This document shows, one piece after another, positions 6,401 to 15,400 of a stretch of 54,069 bases of DNA. This DNA is from a virus. The position numbers and the translations under genes were made by a program. Position 1 is the stretch's first letter, and every line of letters begins with the position of its first letter. The DNA lies in the IMG/VR virus record IMGVR_UViG_3300042691_027417, positions 1 through 54,069 of that record. One strand, 5' to 3'. The notes under the pieces were generated by a model that worked only from the letters and a program-made list of their open reading frames with translations, was not told where the DNA came from and did not search any database.

Positions 6401-9400
6401 AGCATTAGGATAAAACTCTATGTAAATATTGGTCAAGGCTTTTCTTATGTCCTTGTTTAGTTGTGCATTAGGATTTGCTGCTACTATTGCAGATTTATTT
6501 CTTAATGATTCTCCAATACCAAATTTTTTACTTACCCAATGTGCAGTTTCGTGAGCTGCTGTTGCCACTCCAAATAAACTCTGAACACGAATATTCATAC
6601 TTCTATGTTTAAAGATACCTAGGAAGCGTTTAGATAAGTTTCTTTCTGCTATTGGCACTCCAATACCTTCAATTAGTTTTTTGAGCTCTAAATGAAATTT
6701 CATACTTACTCGTTCTGCGTTTTGAGTAGGAGTAATTGTGTTTGTGTTTGCTGCAGTTCTACTTCCTAATCCATCACTTGGACCTCTTGGTGCTTTTGGT
6801 TCGTTACCTTCTAAAGCATCAATCTTAGCTTGTATCTCGTTCTTAGTGGCTGTTAGTTTGGCTTTCTTTAGTTGTTCCTTTAAATCAGCTAATTCGGATT
6901 CTTTACTTGCAGGAGTAATTATCTCTTCTTTGGTTATAGAATAAGTTGAACCTGTTTTTTTATCATAAACAATGTACTTGCCATTTTTATCCAATCCTCT
7001 AAAATCCGCTTCAAAGTTAGGGTTTCCATTCCTACCTTTAACCATGACCGTATCGCCAACTTGTACTCCCGATTTTTCTTTTTGATATTGCTTTTCAGCA
7101 CCTCTAAGGCTATCGTAAATATCTTGTGTTACTTCAATACCTTTTTCGTCCAAATAAACAGCAGCATCATCAGCGTTCATTTCGCCTTTTAGTGTTGCTT
7201 CTACTGCTTCTGCTATTTGTGGGTTTTGCCCTTCTTCTAAAAACTTGTTTATGTTTCTGGTGTTTGATTTAGGGTTAATATTTTGCAAGTGCGTTTGTAT
7301 TGCTTGCTCTATACTTTGATCGCTTTTTATTTTTTTACCATTTTTGGTAACTTCTAAATTATCTACACCTCCCGATTCGTTTAGTTTGGCCACATAAATA
7401 TCTTCTCCTTTGTTTAGTAGAAAGGTATTATCTGAGGTTTGTATTATTCTAAAATCGCCTTGTGTTGAATATAATTCAGTTTGGTCTATTCCTTTTTCAT
7501 TTCCAAATTCTGATAATAAATAATTTAAAGCATCAAACTGTTCTTTTGTTGCAGGAAGTTCAAAGTATGCGTGTGTTGCTCCAAGTTCTTTTGCTGCAAT
7601 AAGCCTATGTCTTCCATCTTCAAATCCAATTTTGCCTTTATCTTTCCCACTATCTTTTATGTAAATATCACTTGCTTCTAAGTCTTTTGGATTTTTGCTT
7701 AAAAATTCTTTTGCCTTATCAATTCTATTGCCAATTTCATTGCGTCCTCTTTCTACTTTAAAGTCTTTTTCTTGGTTGTCCAAAACAAAATCAATAGGAA
7801 GTCTTACCATTACGCTGTTTTTACGTCTTGGTGTGTAATTGGCGTTATCTATTGTATTTTGAATTGAAGCATTAGGCAAAATTTTACCCTTACCCAATGC
7901 TTGACCTTTCTCTATTGCGGAAGGCTCAACCGCTACTTCTTTATTACTAAACACATCTGCTGCTGCCATTTTAGCAAATTGCTCCAAGGTTAAACCTTTT
8001 ACTTCGCTAGGTGTTAATTTCTGTATTCCAAAGGCTTTTACAACTTCTTTCCACATTGCAGTTACCCACTCTCTGAAATTAGCTTTGCGTGTTTCTGTAA
8101 CAAACTTAGCACCATTATCAGCTATTGCTTTTGCTAATGCTTCTTCTTGCATATAAGCATTATACGCTTCGCTGCCTTTTTCCCCTGCTTTAAGGGCTTC
8201 TGCTTGGTAGTTAGGGTTATTGTTTACTTCGATTAAATATTTGCTTCCTGATACCTTTTCAATACCTTGTTGGTATAAGTCTGAACGGTTTTCTTTTGCC
8301 CAATTAATCCAAATATGCCCAGCTTCTTCCATTGTTGTATTAGCTGTTATTTTTTCTCCGTTTAGGTATATTTTACCATTAAAAGTAAAGCCTAGTATTT
8401 CTCCTTTGTCGTTTAAGTGGAATAAAGGTTGTCCTTGTTCTACTTCCGCTTTTAGTTCGGGTGTTATGTCTATTGAGTGCTGGGTGGTAGGTTTGTTTTC
8501 GTTCCATTCAATAGTGTAAGAACCATCTTTATTTACAGTTGAAACTATACCCGTTTTACCTTTATCTGCGAGTTGTTTCTCAAACTGCAAAGATTCTTTT
8601 AACCCATCAAAATCCTTTGTTGATTTCCCTCTTTCATTTACATCAATACTTACCGTTTTTGGTTCTTGCTTAAACAAACTCTTTGCTACATTACCTACTA
8701 TGCCTAAGCTGCCTTCTGTTGGTGAGCCATAGAAGCCTTTCATACCTTTGCCGCCAACTTTTAGGTCGTTGCCTTTAAACGTTTCCATCCCATTGTCGGC
8801 TCTATCGGCTATATCCTTACCTACTATATCTGAAAGTTTACTTGCATTTTCAGCATTATAAACAGTTTTTTCTCCGTTTTTAAATGCTTCAACCCTAAAA
8901 GAACCATCTTTGTCTGATTTTGTAATGTATAATTCATCTACTTGCTTACTCAAATCATACCTTTCATTCTGCTGCTCGCCTGTTGTCCATGCTATCTTAT
9001 CAGCACCTTGTTTTACTGCTTCTTTAAGGGCTACTTTTAAACCTAACTTAGTCCAAGCGTTGGTGTCGGTTACGAAGGGAGCGGATGGTGTTCTGCTTTC
9101 ATTTTCTAGTTTATCAGACTCATTCATTAATGACTGAACTCTTGGAGATAAAGGTATTTTTAAATCTTCTTGTGATAAGCCTTCAATTTCTTTTTTAAGT
9201 CGTTCTGCTTCTTTTTTGTTTTTTTCATTAGCAAACCCATCTCTTTTACCTTGTTGGCCCCAATCGCTTTGTACCTCCTCAAGGAACAATACCTTGTTCC
9301 CTTGCGCATCAGTACGGGTGTTCATTCGGAGGTGAACAAGGATGTTTGGTTCTTCAAAGTGGGAAGATTTGAATTGACCTTCTTTTCTCTTTTGTTTTAA

Positions 9401-12400
9401 ATCTTCTGCATCCCTTTTAGAGATGTAGTCGTTTATAATTTCTTCATCTGTTGACCTTGTGCCATATCTTCTTCCGCTTTCTACTCCATTTTTTAGGATA
9501 ATAACATCCCTTTGTCCTGTAAATTGACTTTCATTTTCTACTTTAATCGAGTAATCACTTGCTTTTCTTGGTTCAATTTTAGGTTCTCTACTTGGCATCG
9601 TAACCAATACCTCTTTGTAGTTGCTCTTTTCTCCTTCTAATTGGTATTGAGAGAATTTGGTAGCTTTAGCAAACTTATTTTCTTCTCCTTTTTTATTGAA
9701 TGAAAGGATACTGCCATCCATATCCATATCAACCTCATATCCTATTTCTCTAAGTCTTTTAGCAATAGCCCTTGTATCATCATCAAATTCGTTGAAAACA
9801 TCAGTTACTTCTTGTGGAAATTTCTCATAATCTTCCATATTATAAGAATCTGCATCATCCTTCTTCACCACTTCCACAACTTCAATCCTATTTTCTTTTA
9901 GGTATTGTTGAATGTCGGCTTTAGATACTGAACCTTGTTGAGTATTTAACCAATCGTTTAGCCCTGTCCACTTAGCTTCTTCGCCTTTAGCAAACTTTTC
10001 AATCCATTGCTTTGCAGGAAGTTTATCTTGCTTGGCTTCATTGATTACCTTCTCAAGTGGAGAATAAAAGCCATTTACTACATCTACGTCAATTGGTTTT
10101 ACTTGCTTTTGGCTACCATTAGGCATAGTAATATTGAACCTAGTGTTTTTATCAGTATCTCCGAACTGTTTTTTTAACTGCTTACTCTTATTGTAAATTG
10201 CTCTAAATTCTGGATCGTCTAATGGCTTATTTCCTTTTTGGCTAGTAAGCATTTTTACGCCACCAAAAGTACCTCCGTCTAAGTGTATCGGTTCTCCGTT
10301 TTTAAGTCCCCAATTTCTTTTGGCTGTATAATCTCCCCAAAGAACATCATAATCCATGATACCGCTAATATCATACTTTTCTAATACTTCTTGAAGGTCT
10401 GCTGTTTTGTTGTTAAAATCTTTATAGGTAAATTTCTTCAAATCGGCCAACATTTTATTTAACTTTTCGTTTGCCTTTTTATTTTCAATTTCATTAGCAT
10501 AACTTATTCCAAGTTTTTCAATAGCAGCCTCAGCACTTTCAATAGTCTTATGCTTAACACCATATACATAACCATTATCTACACCAACTATAATAAATGA
10601 TTTTCCGCTTTTTTCTACTTTAAAATTGGTTGCTGTTGATTGCATACTTATAGCAGGTTCAACATTTTCAACTACAATATAATTAAGGCCTCTTTCAAAT
10701 GCTTCGGGAATTAAACCTTGTTGTGCTAAATAGCTATCTCCTTCGTAAATATTTTGCTCTAATCCTCTTGCTGTGTGTGCTACTTTTAAAACTTTACCAT
10801 TACCTAAATCAAAAACAGTTCTGTCGCTTCCTTTGCCTATTTGCTTTAATTTAGAGAAGTCAAACCTTTCTCTTGCTACTTGGTCCGTATCATATCTAAA
10901 ACCTATTGGCCTACCATCTCTTGTTTCAAATCCTGCTGTAGTGTTATATCTTATGTCATTTACTCTACTATCAAAGGTAGTGTTACTACCATCTGCAAGT
11001 TTGATTTGATTAGGTTCAAAGAAAACCATAATAGAGCCTTCTTCTGTATCATTTCCTTTTTCATCAAACGAAACTGAATCGTAAACATTTTCAACCCAAA
11101 CACCATCTTTATTTTCAGATATAGAATTGTCTATAATTTCTGGTAAATCTATATCAAAAACAATTTGACTTTCTGCGTTAATTTTTTTTGGGTTTCTAAT
11201 ATTTAAAAACCCTTCAATTAGCATACCTGTATTTTTGTATGGAGAAAACTCTATATTGTTTTCTTTTAAGTATTTTGAGGCTTTTTCAATAAGTTTTCTT
11301 CTGTCTGCGTAATACCCATCGCTATCGTTTTCAATATCCCTAAATAAGTCTTGTTCTATTTCTTGTTTTGTATAATCACCTTTATCAAATGTCCTTATGT
11401 CATACCCCATTACACCCTTACCAAATTGCTTTAATTCTTCTACAGACAGATTAGATAAAACAGTTTTAAGCCCTTCCAGGTTGGGATTATCAATTTCAGA
11501 TGCCCTTCTGTAAGATTCTGCAATGCTTTTTGTATCAGAAACAAAAAAACCTTTTTCTGCTGAACTAGCATTTGTATTTGATCCTCTTTTGTTTTTATCA
11601 AATTCAGTAAGAGTACTTCCTGTACCATGGTAAACAACTAAAGGCTCTCCGTTTTCGTCAACGACTTTACTTGCGTTTTTAGGGTCGTTTTCCCAATCGC
11701 CAAACCAATTTTTAAATGCTTTTGTGCGAACTATTTTAGCTTGTTGTTCTGTTAAATTACTTGGCTTACCGTTAGGTGCTAAGTGTTTGCCTTCTTTGTT
11801 GTATTCAAGTTTAATGTTTTCAGCTTCTTTTGTGGCTTGAACCATACTAAAATCAATCTTACCACCACCACTAGTTATTTCTTTTGCTTTAGCCATTAAC
11901 GCTTCGGCATTGTCAAGTATTTCAGTACCTATCTTTAAAAATGCTTTGTTTATACGCTTTAAAATAGGGTCTTTTACTATTGCTGCTTCGGTTGGAGCTT
12001 CTACTTCTAACTGAACTTGATTGCTAGGTACAAAGTTATCTAATGCTAATTGTGCTTTATCTAAATTCTCCTTGGCTTTATCTACTTCTGCTTGTCTTTC
12101 CTTAACTTTTTCATTTAACGAGCGCAAATCAGTTCCAAATAGCAAAGCATCGGCAGGTTTACCACCGAATATATTGTTCTGTTGTTCTTGCCCAGCTTTA
12201 TCTGCTGCTTGTTTAGCCTTGGTTAATCTAGTTTGTACTGCCTGATAAGCATTTTTAGCTTCTTTTACGGCTTCTTCGAGAGCTGCTTTCCTTTGGGCAT
12301 CTTTCTCTTTGCTAGTATCTGCTTTATTTTCAAGTCCACTAACTCCTTCTTCTGCTGCATTGTCGCTTTCTGCGAATTGGTTTTTGATGTTTTCATATTC

Positions 12401-15400
12401 TTCTTGTGTTAAATCGTTTAGTTTTATTAGTTCTAATTCTATTTCGTCAATTTCTTCATCTGTTAAATCATACTCAATTGCACGATTATAAGCGTAATCA
12501 TAAAATTCGTTTTCTCTTATTGCATCGGGGTCAGGTGTTGCTTCTCTTTCTCTTATTTTGTTCATCCAAGCATAAGCATCACCTCTATCAACAAAGTCTA
12601 TTAGGGTATTTCTAAATTCTTGAGCCATGTCAGGGTCAAGGTCATTCTCATTTATAAAATCAGTTACAACTTGATCTATACTTAAACCTCCTTGCTTAAT
12701 CAATGCACCTTGTTGTCTTAGTTTAGCACTTGCATCTGAATTTACAATGTCTTTATCGTTAGCTGACAACGTACCAATAGCTGAAAAGATTAACCTTTCA
12801 TCTAAACTCATATTCTGCTCTTTTACCTCGTTACTGAAATTACGCTTGGTTATACGAAGTGGGCTATCGGTTACTTTCTTTCTAGGTGGTAAGCCTTTTA
12901 ATTCGCGAAGTTGTCCCTTGTAGTTACTAATTTGAATACGAATCTGCTTTTGGCTTAATTGGTTTTTACTACCTCTTACTGGTGCAAATCGTAATTCCTT
13001 TTCAAGTTGAGCTATTTTCTTTTCAGTATCTAATAACTCAATTTGACGAGTACGTTCTTTTTGCTCTTTTTCTTGTTTTAATAAAGGTGTAATTTCCTTG
13101 TCGTATCTGTCGTAAATCTCTTTTCTCGCAGCTTCGTCTTTAGGATTAGACATAGCATTGTACTCCGCTTGTTCGGCTTTTCTTAAATCAGCTATTTGCT
13201 CTGTAATTGATTTTGGTTCGCTTGGATTATACTCATAAGTATTTTCTCCTACTTTTTTAAACCCATTTCGTTCATAAAATTTACCTAATCTTTCTAAGTT
13301 AGTTTCATTGTCCAACTTGTTAGTAACATCTAAAACTATTTTCTTACCTAATTTATCTGCTTGTTTCTTTACACTTTCAAGAACTTTACTGCCTATGCCT
13401 TTACCTCGCTTCTCTTTTCCTACATAAACTGCTGTTAAACTTAAATCTTCTCCTTTAGGTTGTATTAATACACTTGCCTCAGGATTTTCTTTTGAAACAA
13501 TGTTGGTTACTTCTTGTGCTTCTTGGTAGTTTTTATCAGACTTACTAGGTTCTGTCGGCTCGGCTTTAGTATTTGCTTTTGCTTGTTCTTTAGCTTGTGG
13601 GTTTGGTACTATTTGGAATTGCTCTCCTTTAAATTTAAAGGTTACTCCCATGTTGCCAAACTGTTTTAATTCAAGATCAGTTATAATTCCTTTGTCAGCT
13701 AATTTTTGCAATTTTTCTATTGCATATTTAGAATTTTCTCTTGCTTGCTCTGGAGTTATTTTTACTAAGCCTTGATGTGGCATACCCTCTATTACTACGT
13801 CTATATCAGAATCAACTTTAGCTTCTCCCTTAGAGGTAGAACCAACTAATATTGTACCTTCTCCAAACGCTTCGTCAAATTCATTTTTTACTTTTAATTT
13901 TGTTTGTGAAGGTGCTTGTTCTTTAGATAGTAGGGATTCTGATTTTAAATCTTCTAATGGAACAATATGTTCAACTGTCCTTTCATTATCGTATTTAATT
14001 CCATTAGCATCCGCATATTCTTTTGTGTAAGATTTTCCATCACTTGATGCTTCTACATAAACTTTTGATAAAATAACAGCATCTTTACCACCTCTTGTTT
14101 TTGTTTTTCCAACAACATTCCATTCTCCGCTTTTCTCATTACCAAAAACATTCCATTGTATTTTATCTCCTTCTTCCAACGCTTTAGCCGTACTCTCTAC
14201 ATCTCTTAATGCAGGAGCTTCTTCTTTAGTAGGTGCTTGTTCTTTAGGTAGTAGGGATTCTACTGCTGATACTAATTCAGGATTGCTTCCGTCTGCTTTT
14301 GCTTTGTGGTAGGCTTCGGAGATAATATCATTCAATCCTTTTTTACCATCATTTAATTCTTTGAAAACACTTTCTTCAATAAGACTACTATTAACATACC
14401 CTTCATTGTTATCTGATTTATCTCTTAACGCTTTAGCCGTACTCTCTACATCTCTTAATGCAGGTGTTTGTTGTGATTTAGCTAATTCATAATCTGCAAC
14501 AGATTTAGGTAAAGTAACATTGACAAAAGTTTTCCCGTTGGTTTCTCCTTTTGATGAAATTTTATCCTTAAATTGTTCAGGGACTTCGCTTTCATTATTA
14601 TATGTAAATGTAACAAAGTTTTTATCTTTAAAGTCTTGTAATATTTGTTCTTCTGTTGGTTCTACAACATTAGCCTCAACACCTTCGGTAGATGTTGGTT
14701 CAGTAGTAATTTCTTGAGGGGTTTGAGTTCCACTTAACTTATCTTTTGCTTGTTGTACTTCTTGCTCTGTATAGTTTCCATTAGGTAAACCTGTTTGCTC
14801 ATAGAAATCTCTGCCTTGGTAGAATTTTTTAGTATCTGCCTCTGCTTTTATTTCTTCTATTTTTAATTTTTCTTGTTCTGCTAATTCTTTGGCCTTTAGT
14901 TCGAATGCTTCTTTGCTTTCAGGGCTTATTGTTTCATCTTGTAGAGCCGTTTTAACTTCATCTTGTTGGTCGTTAATGTCATCCAAGGCTTCAATTTGCT
15001 CTGTAGTTGCACCTGCTGTTTCTTGCTTGTCAGCATCAAACAAATCGTTTAATTTAGCGTGAATTTCTTGTTTACGAGTAATGAGAATATCTTTTTGAGC
15101 ATCTGTTAAATTAGCACTTGCAATATCCTTATCAATCTTTTCTAATTCAGAAGCGTAATTTCTTGCTTCTGATTTATTTTTATAGCTATTGATAACAGTG
15201 TTTATTACTGTTGGCAATGTCAAAGCTCCACCACCAAATGCTCCTGGTCCAAACGCTTCCCATCCTTCTTTATTGGCTTCTTTTAAAACTTCACCCCAAT
15301 TCTTTTCGTCAAACTTAGAGTCTAATAATTTATCAACTATTTTGCCACCAACTGCGTTAACATACTCACTTGCTCCTTCTTGTACCCAACCGAAATAAGG

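Noticed and set aside
9690-9760. DMDMDGS in the giant protein (about residue 2410), similar to the DxDGD metal motif of single-chain phage RNA polymerases
   Set aside because: No other polymerase motifs or double-psi barrel pattern are seen nearby, and the segment reads as part of a polyvalent-associated domain (REIGYEVDMDMDGSILSF). Treated as chance.
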